A stretch of 38,986 bases of DNA, taken from assembly GCF_902459685.1 (NCBI RefSeq), contig NZ_CABPSF010000014.1, positions 1-38,986 of the forward strand. The letters are read 5' to 3'. Source of the stretch: Pandoraea iniqua (GTDB taxonomy: Bacteria; Pseudomonadota; Gammaproteobacteria; Burkholderiales; Burkholderiaceae). A program made the position numbers and the translations under genes. Positions 20,551-27,920 of this stretch are shown here, piece after piece. The notes under the pieces were generated by a model. It was not told where the DNA came from, did not search any database, and worked only from the letters and a program-made list of their open reading frames with translations. Numbering within the stretch: position 1 is the stretch's first letter; the number at the start of each line of letters is the position of its first letter.

Positions 20551-21540
20551 ATGAAGGTAACGATCATTGGCGCGGGCGCCATTGGCGGGTTGATCGGCAC
20601 GAAGCTGGCGGCGACGGGCGAAGCGCGGGTCAGCGCATTGGCGCGCGGCGCGACGCTGGCGGCGCTGCGTGAGCGCGGCTGGCGCGTGAAGCAGGGCGAG
20701 TCGCTCTCGGCAGCACCGGTGGCCGCAGCGCATCCGCTGGAAGACGCGGAGAAACTGGGCGTGCAGGATCTGGTGGTGATCGCGGTCAAAGGGCCGGCGC
20801 TCACCCAAGTGGCGGCCTCCATCGGGCCGCTGATCGGGCCGGACACGATCGTGCTGCCGGCGATGAACGGCGTGCCGTGGTGGTTCTGCAAGGGCGTGGC
20901 GCCGTTCGGCGACGAACCGTTGACGAGTGTCGACCCGGGTGGCGCCATCGGCGCAGCGATCCCGTTGGCGAACGTGTTGGGCTGTGTGGTGCACGCAAGC
21001 GCAGCCACCCCGGAGCCGGGGCTGGTCGATCACAAGATGGGACGCGGGTTGATCATCGGTGAGCCGGGTGGCGGTACCAGCGAACGTGTACAGAGGCTGG
21101 CCGGACTGCTCGAGCGTGCGGGCTTCGAGGTGAAAGCCTCGGAGAACGTCCGGCAGGACATTTGGTACAAGCTGTGGGGCAACCTGACGATGAACCCGGT
21201 GTCCGCGATCACCGGCGCGACCATCGACCGCGTGCTCGACGATCCGCTCGTGCGTGCGTTCTGCTCGGCGGCGATGGCCGAAGCGGCGACGATTGGCGGG
21301 AAGATTGGTTGCGTGATCGAGCAGTCGCCGGAAGACCGTCACGCGGTGACGGCGAAGCTCGGTGCGTTCAAGACGTCGATGTTGCAGGATGTGGAAGCCG
21401 GCAGGCCGATTGAACTCGACGCACTGGTGAGCGTGGTGCGCGAGATGGGACAGACGCTTTCGGTGGCGACGCCGAATATCGATTCGTTGCTCGGGTTGGC
21501 GCGTTTGTTTGGGCGGGTGCGCGGGTTGTATCCGCAGTAA
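20551..21540 (+). CDS. Ketopantoate reductase family protein (2-dehydropantoate 2-reductase-like)
   Basis: A 329-residue NADPH-dependent reductase fold. The N-terminal nucleotide motif is MKVTIIGAGAIGGLIGTKLA. The catalytic region is typical of the family: VIAVKGPALTQVA, then NVRQDIWYKLWGNLTMNPVSAITGAT with conserved Lys and Asn. The C-terminal helical domain is full length. I use ATG 20551 (GGAG at 20541-20544), since the motif begins there. It is 80 bases after hpaG on the same strand and may be cotranscribed. Pantothenate synthesis is one possibility, but the context of a catabolic operon suggests reduction of another 2-oxo acid. The stop codon lies inside a short tandem repeat. Confidence 0.8.
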   Translation: MKVTIIGAGAIGGLIGTKLAATGEARVSALARGATLAALRERGWRVKQGESLSAAPVAAAHPLEDAEKLGVQDLVVIAVKGPALTQVAASIGPLIGPDTIVLPAMNGVPWWFCKGVAPFGDEPLTSVDPGGAIGAAIPLANVLGCVVHASAATPEPGLVDHKMGRGLIIGEPGGGTSERVQRLAGLLERAGFEVKASENVRQDIWYKLWGNLTMNPVSAITGATIDRVLDDPLVRAFCSAAMAEAATIGGKIGCVIEQSPEDRHAVTAKLGAFKTSMLQDVEAGRPIELDALVSVVREMGQTLSVATPNIDSLLGLARLFGRVRGLYPQ

Positions 21541-21572
21541 GTGTGCGCAGTAAGTGTGCGCAGTAAGTCTGC
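21534..21572. repeat. Three tandem 13-bp units at the end of the reductase gene
   Basis: GCAGTAAGTGTGC is present at 21534-21546 and 21547-21559 and, with one change (GTC for GTG), at 21560-21572. The first unit carries the gene's TAA stop. The array looks like slippage duplication; no function is evident. Confidence 0.85.
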
Positions 21573-21629
21573 GCACCATCGACCCGCATGAAAGCGGCGG
21601 ACTGCGTTGCCGAGTCCGCCGTGAAGACC

Positions 21630-22457
21630 TTAACGCGTTATGGCGAGCGACATCGATGCCATTGGCGCCAGCGTGAATCGTGTCAGGGTCTGGTCGATGC
21701 CACGATTCTCCGGTGTGAAGGCGCCCATCGATTGCAGCAGTGCATCGAGCTTTGCGGTGACCGGCGTGTGCCCGGCGGCGCGAGGCATGACCTGCGGCGC
21801 AGCCAGCACATCACACCATTGCGAGCTACGTGCGGCTGCCATCAGTGGCTCGACGATTTCTGCTGGCTTCCCGGCCGGGACAAATTTGAATTCCGCGAAC
21901 ACCTTGTTTTCGAGATCCGCGGGCTTCAGGTCCTTGGGCAGGTCTGCGTCGGCATATGCCCGACTTTGAACGATCTTGCCGCCTTCCAGAAGATTCGAGC
22001 TCACGCTTAGCGTCATGTTGCCGTGGTCGAAGCGAATGCCGTAATCGATGCTTACCTGACGTCCGTTCTGATCGACGAAAGCGTCTCGTTTCGGGAAGAG
22101 CTCCATGCCTGCGCTAGCGTGCATGAACGAGTCGATGGCCGCGTGCAGCTCATCCTTGTCCATACGTGCGTACTCGGGCGAGAGATTGTGATTGTCGATT
22201 TGGTTGACGATCTCCAGCCCGTGCGCGACGGAGTTGATCGGGATGGAGTCGTTGGGAATCTCACTGAACCCGGGGTGCCGCGTCTGAAACGATCGGAGGC
22301 CCTCGACCACGTCCGCCAAATCTTTCATCCCGGCGTCTCCAAGATGCTGTGCGCCGTGCCCCCCTCTGTTGACGGGGATATTCTTCCCCGTTAACTGCGA
22401 GAAATCTCTGACAAGGGCGACAAATTTAAGCTGCGCATAATTCATTGAATCGGACAT
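21630..22457 (-). CDS. Hypothetical protein
   Basis: A 275-residue soluble protein that I do not recognise. The sequence has no signal peptide or membrane segment. It begins MSDSMNYAQLKFVALVRDF and contains an N-terminal helix-rich part (KDLADVVEGLRSF, KDELHAAIDSFMHAS). A central beta-rich part (RQVSIDYGIRFDHGNMTLSVSS) and a C-terminal stretch ending LAPMASMSLAITR follow. I choose ATG 22457 over an in-frame start 123 bases upstream because GGAG lies 8 bases before it. Base composition looks somewhat less GC-rich than the hpa genes. It is convergent with the reductase gene and next to a toxin-antitoxin pair, so it may be horizontally acquired. A secreted effector is conceivable but unsupported. 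Confidence 0.6.
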   Translation of the reverse strand: MSDSMNYAQLKFVALVRDFSQLTGKNIPVNRGGHGAQHLGDAGMKDLADVVEGLRSFQTRHPGFSEIPNDSIPINSVAHGLEIVNQIDNHNLSPEYARMDKDELHAAIDSFMHASAGMELFPKRDAFVDQNGRQVSIDYGIRFDHGNMTLSVSSNLLEGGKIVQSRAYADADLPKDLKPADLENKVFAEFKFVPAGKPAEIVEPLMAAARSSQWCDVLAAPQVMPRAAGHTPVTAKLDALLQSMGAFTPENRGIDQTLTRFTLAPMASMSLAITR

Positions 22458-22656
22458 TGCATACGCTCCAGATCGTTTCGAGGAAACCCGCGAATTCGAT
22501 GCCCTGATCGCAGGTTGCATTGACTTTGCGACGGGGCGCTGACGGGATGTCGATTCACCCGGCGATCTGTGAAATGTCACTTCAAGGGCGGGAAAAAACT
22601 GAGGCCATTCCGTATGAAATGGCCTCGGTCGTTGGCATTAGCGAATCTGGGTCGTG

Positions 22657-22740
22657 TTACCGCACCCCGGTATGCCGGTAAATCCGGCTCAGGGCGGCGA
22701 ATCCGATAGCGGCAGCAGCGATGAAGCCGCGTGCGGGCAT
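22657..22740 (-). pseudogene. Relict 3' end of an MHS transporter gene
   Basis: On the minus strand this stretch translates to an MPARG lead-in, then GFIAAAAIGFAALSR, then IYRHTGVR and a stop. It matches the last 23 residues of the intact transporter at 23413-24711 (AAAAIGLLALSRIYRHTGVR). At DNA level 26 bases are identical (22667-22692 and 23423-23448), flanked by diverged codons. No other part of a second transporter is present; upstream on this strand lies mntA. It looks like the stump left when a paralogue was disrupted, or a displaced copy of the transporter 3' end. Confidence 0.7.
22667..22692. repeat. 26-bp direct repeat, left copy
   Basis: Identical to 23423-23448, which lies in the 3' end of the intact transporter gene. 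The two copies, 756 bp apart and in the same orientation, bracket the mntA-hepT pair. Confidence 0.9.
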
Positions 22741-22784
22741 GGGTTATATTGACGGCTGTCGAGTCATCTTTGTCGAGGTGCGTC

Positions 22785-23075
22785 ATGCGACCATCCATGG
22801 TGCTGCAACTGAAGCGCGCCGCAGTCCGCGAGGCGGCTGAGCGTTATCACACCGTAAATCCGCGAGTGTTCGGATCGGTGCTGCGGGGAACGGATCGCGA
22901 CGACAGCGATCTCGATCTTCTGGTGGATGCTTTGCCCGGCACGACACTCTTCGATCTCGGCGGCTTGCAGGATGAATTGGAGTCGATGCTGGGCGTGCAC
23001 GTCGATGTGCTGACGCCAGCAGATCTCCCATTGAAATTTCGGGCACAGGTACTCGCTGAGGCTCGTCCTGTATGA
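22785..23075 (+). CDS. mntA: MNT-domain nucleotidyltransferase, antitoxin of an MNT/HEPN pair
   Basis: A 96-residue minimal nucleotidyltransferase. The active-site signature GSVLRGTDRDDSDLDLLVD fits the GSX10DXD motif of type VII antitoxins, which AMPylate and neutralise the HEPN partner. It ends with VDVLTPADLPLKFRAQVLAEARPV, typical of the family. ATG 22785 with GAGG six bases upstream is preferred over a longer in-frame start at 22731 that lacks a Shine-Dalgarno. The stop overlaps the next start by four bases (ATGA), as usual for antitoxin-toxin coupling. It lies between a relict transporter 3' end and hepT. Confidence 0.88.
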   Translation: MRPSMVLQLKRAAVREAAERYHTVNPRVFGSVLRGTDRDDSDLDLLVDALPGTTLFDLGGLQDELESMLGVHVDVLTPADLPLKFRAQVLAEARPV

Positions 23076-23395
23076 GTGAGACACGTCTACCCGACTATCT
23101 CGACCATATGCGGCTGGCAGCAACCGATGCCTGCGACTTTGTCGACGGTTTGTCAAAGGAAGACTTTCTTCAGGACAAGCGCACGCAGCAAGCTGTGGTG
23201 ATGAGTCTGATAATCATCGGCGAAGCGGCTACCAAGATCATGGACCGCTACGCTGACTTCTCCCAAGCGCATTCAGAGGTGCCGTGGCGAGCGATGCGCG
23301 GCATGCGCAATCGCATCGCTCACGGCTACTTCGAAATCAATCTCGACATGGTCTGGGACACTATCTCGCGTTGCCGGATCTCCTCGACCGACTGA
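23072..23395 (+). CDS. hepT: HEPN-domain toxin (HepT-like) with a frameshifted C-terminus
   Basis: A 107-residue DUF86/HEPN protein. The RNase motif RX4HXY is intact as RNRIAHGY (around residues 84-91), and the preceding helix RTQQAVVMSLIIIGEAATKI is typical. The family normally continues past WDTI into a D/E-L-P-x-L helix. Here the frame instead reads SRCRISSTD and stops. The next frame from 23371 to 23406 encodes LPDLLDRLNEL and a stop, just what is expected. A net loss of one base (mod 3) near 23369 therefore appears to have scrambled the last helix. The catalytic residues remain, but folding or MntA contact could be affected. It overlaps mntA by 4 bases. Confidence 0.85.
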   Translation: MSETRLPDYLDHMRLAATDACDFVDGLSKEDFLQDKRTQQAVVMSLIIIGEAATKIMDRYADFSQAHSEVPWRAMRGMRNRIAHGYFEINLDMVWDTISRCRISSTD

Positions 23396-23412
23396 ACGAG
23401 CTCTAAGTCAAC

Positions 23413-24711
23413 CTAGCGCACGCCGGTATGCCGGTAAATCCGGCTCAGAGCGAGGAGCCCGATTGCGGCCGCGGCCATCATGTAGAAGCTCGGTGCCAGC
23501 TTGCTGCCGGTCACGTTGATGAGCCACGTCAGGATGAATGGGGCGAAGCCGCCGAAGAACGTCACCGACAGGTTGTACGACAGCGACAGGCCCGTGGTGC
23601 GCGTCTTCACCGGGAAGATCTCGGACGCCAGTGCGGGCAACGGCGCAAAGTACACCGTCATCAGCACCCCCAGCACCGTTTGCAGCGCGAGCATCATGCC
23701 GAAGCTCGGATACGTCGAGAGCAGCCAGAACATCGGCCAGATCAGTACCAGCAATGCTGCCGCCGCAATCATCATCGGCTTCGTGCGACCGGCACGGTCC
23801 GACCACGCGCCCACCACCGGCGACAGGAACATCTGCACCAGCCCCGTGGCCACCGTCGCGGCAAACGCCACCGATGCCGGCAACCCCAACTGCTTGATCG
23901 CATACGTCGGCATGTACAGCACGAGATACGTCGACACCGTTGCGACGACGACAGCGCCCACCGCGAGCAGCAGACGCATCTTCTGATGCTCCAGCGTGTC
24001 GCGTAACGGCGTCTCGGTCGGCTCGGCTTGCAGGAACTCCGGCGTCTCGTCGACATGGCGACGGATGTAATACGCCACCGGGCCGATCAACAGACCGAAC
24101 AGGAACGGCACACGCCAGCCCCAACTCTGCATTTGCTCCGGTGACAGCGTGCTGGTGAGCAACGCGCCGAACCCGGCAGCGAGCAGCGTCGTCAGGCCCT
24201 GACTCGCGACCTGAAAGCTCGCGAAGAAGCCGCGTCGCCGTGGCGCGTGTTCGGCCAGAAACGCCGTCGCGCTGCCGAATTCACCGCCCGCAGAAAAGCC
24301 CTGAATCATCCGCGCCAAGACGATCCCCACAGGCGCGAGTACGCCGATGGAAGCGTACGTCGGCATGAACGCGATGATCGCCGTGCCGACCATCATCATC
24401 AGAATGGTCAGCGTGAGCGCCGCGCGTCGCCCCTGCTTGTCGGCATAGACACCAATGACAATCGCACCCAGCGGGCGCATGAAGAACGACACGCCGAAGG
24501 TGCCCAGCGTGAGCAGCAGCGAAGTGGTGTCGTCATGCGTCGGGAAGAACAGCTTCGCAATGGTTACGGCAAAGAAGCCGTACACCACCAGATCGAACCA
24601 TTCGAGCGCATTGCCGATGGACGCGGAAATGACCGCACGCCAAGGGTGCTTGGCAATGTGGTCGCCTTGGTGCGCGTCAGGACGCGCGCCGGCGGCGGTG
24701 GCTGTTGTCAT
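23413..24711 (-). CDS. MFS transporter, metabolite:H+ symporter (MHS) family
   Basis: A 432-residue inner-membrane carrier with about twelve hydrophobic segments. The opening ISASIGNALEWFDLVVYGFF is the MHS signature shared by ProP, KgtP, ShiA and citrate carriers. GVYADKQGRRAAL in the loop between helices 2 and 3 is the MFS signature. RMIQGFSAGGEFGSATAFLAEHAPRRRGFFAS in helices 4-5 is also characteristic. The substrate cannot be read from sequence: a dicarboxylate, an aromatic acid or a betaine are all possible. It precedes tyrB-like aminotransferase on the same strand, downstream of it by 134 bases. Its stop codon lies only 6 bases beyond the ancestral stop of hepT. Confidence 0.88.
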   Translation of the reverse strand: MTTATAAGARPDAHQGDHIAKHPWRAVISASIGNALEWFDLVVYGFFAVTIAKLFFPTHDDTTSLLLTLGTFGVSFFMRPLGAIVIGVYADKQGRRAALTLTILMMMVGTAIIAFMPTYASIGVLAPVGIVLARMIQGFSAGGEFGSATAFLAEHAPRRRGFFASFQVASQGLTTLLAAGFGALLTSTLSPEQMQSWGWRVPFLFGLLIGPVAYYIRRHVDETPEFLQAEPTETPLRDTLEHQKMRLLLAVGAVVVATVSTYLVLYMPTYAIKQLGLPASVAFAATVATGLVQMFLSPVVGAWSDRAGRTKPMMIAAAALLVLIWPMFWLLSTYPSFGMMLALQTVLGVLMTVYFAPLPALASEIFPVKTRTTGLSLSYNLSVTFFGGFAPFILTWLINVTGSKLAPSFYMMAAAAIGLLALSRIYRHTGVR

Positions 24712-24818
24712 GGTGTCTCCAGTCGACGTGATGTCGTGATGTAGTTATCGATTCGGCATGCGTTTGGCGGAGGCATGCGCTCCGTGTTTCCGATGATCCG
24801 TTTCTGGCAGTTCTTTGC

Positions 24819-24838
24819 CGGGGGCGCCAACGCCCCCG
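24819..24838 (-). other. GC-rich stem-loop after the aminotransferase gene
   Basis: CGGGGGCG (24819-24826) and CGCCCCCG (24831-24838) form an 8-bp stem with a four-base loop, 8 bases after the aminotransferase stop. There is no U tract on either strand, so it is not a canonical terminator. It may stabilise the 3' end or separate the gene from the transporter. Confidence 0.4.
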
Positions 24839-24845
24839 TGCTATC

Positions 24846-26057
24846 TCAGTGACCCGACAGCACCTGCGCAATCGCACCGGCAACCGTGCCGACATTGCGC
24901 GTGTTGAGTCCCGCCACGCACATGCGTCCCGAGCGCAGGATGTAGACGCCGTGGGTTTCGCGTAGCGCGTCTGCCTGCGCTGCGGACAATCCGGTGTACG
25001 TGAACATGCCGCGCTGCGCGAGGTAGCGCGAACGCTTCTCGTCGCTGACATGCGAAGCGAGTTGCGCGTGAATTTCGGTGCGCATCGCGGCGATACGCGT
25101 GCGCATGCCGTCGAGTTCGCTTTCCCATGCTTGGCGCAGCGCGGGGGTCGTGAGTACCTGTGCGACGAGTCGCGCACCATGCGTGGGCGGGTTGCTGTAG
25201 TTGGCACGCACCGTGCCGGTGAGCTGTCCGAAGACGCGTGAGGCTTCCTCGGCCGAAGTGCAGACGACCGACAACGCGCCGCACCGCTCGCCATACAGCG
25301 AGAAGTTCTTCGAGAACGAGTTCGCCACGACGGTCGGTACGCCCGACTCGGTGAGTGCGCGCACGGCGAAGGCGTCGGCATCGAGTCCGTCGCCGAAGCC
25401 CTGATACGCCATATCGACGAAAGCGATGAGGCCGCGCTCGCGCAGTACCGGGATCAGTGTCTGCCACTGCTGCGGGGTGAGATCGACGCCGGTCGGGTTA
25501 TGGCAGCACGCGTGCAGCAGCACGATGCTTTGCGGCGGCAGTTTGGCAAGGGTGTCGAGCATGGCGTCGAAACGCAGGCCGCCGGTCGCGTCGTCGTAAT
25601 ACGGATACGCCTGCACGGGAAAACCGGCGCTCTCGAACACGACGCGATGGTTGTCCCAACTGGGATCGCTGATCCACACGGTGGCGTCGGGGAAGTAGCG
25701 CTTGAGGAAGTCGGCACCCACGCGTAGCGCGCCACCGCCACCGAGGGTCTGCAAAGTGGCAATGCGCTGCTCGCGGCGGGCGGCGCAGGCGTCGCCGAAC
25801 ACAAGGGCCTGCACGGCGTCGCGATAGGCGGCAGAGCCGGCCATCGGCAGGTACGGGCGCGGACCGATGTCGGCCAGTACGCGGGCTTCCGCCTCGCGCA
25901 CGGCGCCCATCACGGGCAGACGGCCAGCGTCGTCGAAATAGATGCCGATCGACAGGTTGACCTTATGTGGCCGGGGGTCCTGACCGAACGCTTCGTTCAG
26001 ACCAAGGATCGGGTCGCCGGGATAGGCATCGACGTGAGAAAACGTAGAACCTCGCAT
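24846..26057 (-). CDS. tyrB: Aromatic amino acid aminotransferase (class I, TyrB/AspC type)
   Basis: A 403-residue PLP enzyme that interconverts tyrosine, phenylalanine or aspartate with their 2-oxo acids. The AspC/TyrB family is evident from YPGDPILGLNEAF, VNLSIGIYFDD, GPRPYLPMAGSAAYR, HACCHNPTGVDLT, FVDMAYQGFGDGLD and the PLP lysine Lys250 in NSFSKNFSLYGERCG with Arg258. The start is ATG 26057 (MRGSTFSHV). Its promoter region shares a 50-bp block with the hpa operon and abuts a divergent LysR gene. A role in feeding tyrosine-derived carbon into 4-hydroxyphenylpyruvate and onward is therefore likely. TyrB versus AspC specificity is not settled by sequence. Confidence 0.88.
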   Translation of the reverse strand: MRGSTFSHVDAYPGDPILGLNEAFGQDPRPHKVNLSIGIYFDDAGRLPVMGAVREAEARVLADIGPRPYLPMAGSAAYRDAVQALVFGDACAARREQRIATLQTLGGGGALRVGADFLKRYFPDATVWISDPSWDNHRVVFESAGFPVQAYPYYDDATGGLRFDAMLDTLAKLPPQSIVLLHACCHNPTGVDLTPQQWQTLIPVLRERGLIAFVDMAYQGFGDGLDADAFAVRALTESGVPTVVANSFSKNFSLYGERCGALSVVCTSAEEASRVFGQLTGTVRANYSNPPTHGARLVAQVLTTPALRQAWESELDGMRTRIAAMRTEIHAQLASHVSDEKRSRYLAQRGMFTYTGLSAAQADALRETHGVYILRSGRMCVAGLNTRNVGTVAGAIAQVLSGH

Positions 26058-26125
26058 GAAACCTCGCAGGGGGCGTCGCAGACTCTGGACGCAAATGGAT
26101 CAAAGGAATCGCAGTGGATTTTTGA

Positions 26126-26169
26126 AATCGATTGTGGGCGACGACCCTTTGCGGAACAATCAATCGATT
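26126..26169. promoter_or_regulatory. 9-bp inverted repeat in the tyrB-lysR intergenic region
   Basis: AATCGATTG (26126-26134) and CAATCGATT (26161-26169) are exact inverted copies with centres 35 bases apart. The right arm lies inside the block shared with the hpa promoter. The arrangement suits a LysR tetramer contacting two sites between its own gene and a divergent target. Confidence 0.6.
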
Positions 26170-26201
26170 TTGGTCGATTCGTAAGCGAAACTTGATAATC
26201 G
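26152..26201 (-). promoter_or_regulatory. Shared regulatory block between tyrB and the LysR gene
   Basis: Read on the minus strand, toward tyrB, this matches 15269-15318 upstream of hpaH at 45 of 50 positions; bases 26152-26173 are an exact 22-base match. The block ends 7 bases before the LysR start codon. A LysR protein bound here would be expected to autoregulate and to control tyrB. Confidence 0.75.
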
Positions 26202-26208
26202 AAACCCC

Positions 26209-27141
26209 ATGCCCCTGACCCGTGTCACGCTGCGCCAGTTCGAAGCCCTGATTGCCATTGCCGAGCTGCACAGCTTCGCCGAAGCCGGCAAGCGGCTGGG
26301 TCTCACGTCGTCGGCGGTGAGCCAACTCGTGGCCGAGCTTGAATCCGTACTCGGCTTCCGCATCTTCGATCGCACGACGCGACGTGTGGCGCTCTCCAGT
26401 GCCGGACGCGACTTTCTTGCATCTGCGGAGTCCGTGTTGCGTCACGTGCAGGCGGCGGAGAAGACTGCCGACGATTTGCGCAATCGTGCCGCCGGCATCG
26501 TGCGCGTGGGGGCGCCGCTCGTACTCGCGGGCATGGCACTGCCGGCAGCGATTCGCGACTACGCGGCGTTGCGTCCGAAGGTTGTCGTGCGCGTGGTCGA
26601 TACGCCGGTCGACGCGCTGATCGATCACGTCGCCAATGGCGATCTCGATCTCGCCATCGGCCCCAATCGTGCGACCGGTGCGCATGTTGCCGGGGCGCCG
26701 GCGTTCGATAGTCCGTGGGTGTTGTGGTGCGCGCCGTCGCACCCGCTCGCCAAACGCAAGCGACTGCGCTGGCAAGACCTGCGTGACACGCCGCTCGTGG
26801 CCGCAGGACGCGATCACGAGCGCAGCGTCGAGCAAATGCGCGCGAGCGCACCGCCCGACGCACGCATCACGCCCATCGATGTCGTCGATAACGTGACCAC
26901 GGCGCTCGGCATTGCGGCGCAGGGTCTCGCGTCCACGCTGACCCCCGGCTATGTGGCGGCGCTCGCCAATACCTTCGGTCTGGTGATGCAGCGCGTGGTC
27001 GCGCCGGAGACGATCCGTCAGGTGTGTGTGTATCGGCCGGTGTCGCGCGCCGCGTCACCCGCTGCCGAAGGTTTCGCGCAATTTCTGCTCGACTGGTTGC
27101 CGCAGTGGAACGAACGCATCATGTCGGCCTCGCGTGATTGA
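26209..27141 (+). CDS. LysR-family transcriptional regulator
   Basis: A 310-residue DNA-binding regulator. The N-terminal winged helix-turn-helix (about residues 5-65) reads VTLRQFEALIAIAELHSFAEAGKRL then LTSSAVSQLVAELESVLG and FDRTTRRVALSSAGRDFL. The remainder is the effector-binding domain of two alpha/beta lobes. It is divergent from tyrB across 151 bases. No Shine-Dalgarno is visible before ATG 26209, and the conserved block ends 7 bases upstream. By family behaviour it should activate the divergent gene in response to a pathway metabolite. The second copy of the block at the hpa promoter extends the likely regulon to the ring-cleavage operon. The effector is unknown. Confidence 0.92.
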   Translation: MPLTRVTLRQFEALIAIAELHSFAEAGKRLGLTSSAVSQLVAELESVLGFRIFDRTTRRVALSSAGRDFLASAESVLRHVQAAEKTADDLRNRAAGIVRVGAPLVLAGMALPAAIRDYAALRPKVVVRVVDTPVDALIDHVANGDLDLAIGPNRATGAHVAGAPAFDSPWVLWCAPSHPLAKRKRLRWQDLRDTPLVAAGRDHERSVEQMRASAPPDARITPIDVVDNVTTALGIAAQGLASTLTPGYVAALANTFGLVMQRVVAPETIRQVCVYRPVSRAASPAAEGFAQFLLDWLPQWNERIMSASRD

Positions 27142-27186
27142 TGTGCGGGGCCGCTTCGCATTGATGAGCGTCGCTTATCTGTGAGC

Positions 27187-27690
27187 TTATCTGCGCTTGC
27201 CGTCGGGTGACGGCAGCGCGGCGAGATCCTCGCTCAATTGCGCGCGCAGCGTCGAGATGGCCGCGTTCGTGTCGGACGGCTTCAGTTCTTCGCGCGCGAT
27301 GGCTTCACGCAAGTGGTGGCGCAGCAGCGGATCACGCGTTTGCGTCAACGTTTCGCGATAGAACGGCAGCACGTTTTCGGGATGACCGCCAACGCGGTAC
27401 AGGTGCGCGATTTCGTCGATGGTACGCATCGCACCGAACGCGGGGCCACCCGGCGCACGAGGTCCCATCGGTCCCGGGCCACGCGGGCCACCGGGGCCTT
27501 GAGGACCTTGCGGCCCGGCGCCGGCGTGCGGCATGTCATTGCCTTGCGGGCCGTTCTGCGCGAGGACGATTTGCGGCGGCATGTCTGAGGTATTGGCCGG
27601 TGCGGCGTGCGCGGCGGTCGTGGTGGTGGCCGCCAGTGCCATGGTCATGGCAACAACACCCGAGAGCTGGCGAAGCGTGATCTTCATCAT
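27187..27690 (-). CDS. Secreted collagen-like/helical protein
   Basis: A 167-residue exported protein that I do not recognise as a family. A signal peptide MMKITLRQLSGVVAMTMAL through AAHA is followed by a Gly-Pro-rich segment (about residues 50-88). In that segment, triplets such as GPQGPQGPGGPRGPGPMGPR resemble short collagen-type Gly-X-Y repeats. The C-terminal half is helical (RTIDEIAHLYRVGG, DPLLRHHLREAIAREEL, ISTLRAQLSEDLAAL). I choose ATG 27690 because GGAG is five bases upstream and the signal peptide starts there; the longer open frame upstream has no export signal. It is convergent with the LysR gene. Function unknown; probably periplasmic or surface-located. Confidence 0.68.
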   Translation of the reverse strand: MMKITLRQLSGVVAMTMALAATTTTAAHAAPANTSDMPPQIVLAQNGPQGNDMPHAGAGPQGPQGPGGPRGPGPMGPRAPGGPAFGAMRTIDEIAHLYRVGGHPENVLPFYRETLTQTRDPLLRHHLREAIAREELKPSDTNAAISTLRAQLSEDLAALPSPDGKRR

Positions 27691-27920
27691 ATGGACTCCG
27701 TAATAAAGACGTTCACTGGAATGTCGAACGCATGCGCCAAGCGTATCGTGCGCGGTGCTGTGCATCGGTCGGTGGTAACCGTGTGTAAGGTGGGAGGCGT
27801 GGAATGCGTGGAAGCGGCGTGTGGGCGGGTGAGGTGTAATGTGTGAGGCGATGCGGGTTGGCGGCGGTGTGGGCGAACCCATGCCGCAGGTCGCCGCGGA
27901 TCTTTGAGAAGGAGCGCTTC

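Noticed and set aside
22741-24760. Possibility that the transporter region holds a third copy of the LysR block (ATCGATT near 24750)
   Set aside because: Only about seven bases agree around ATCGAT; no extended match to the 50-bp block.
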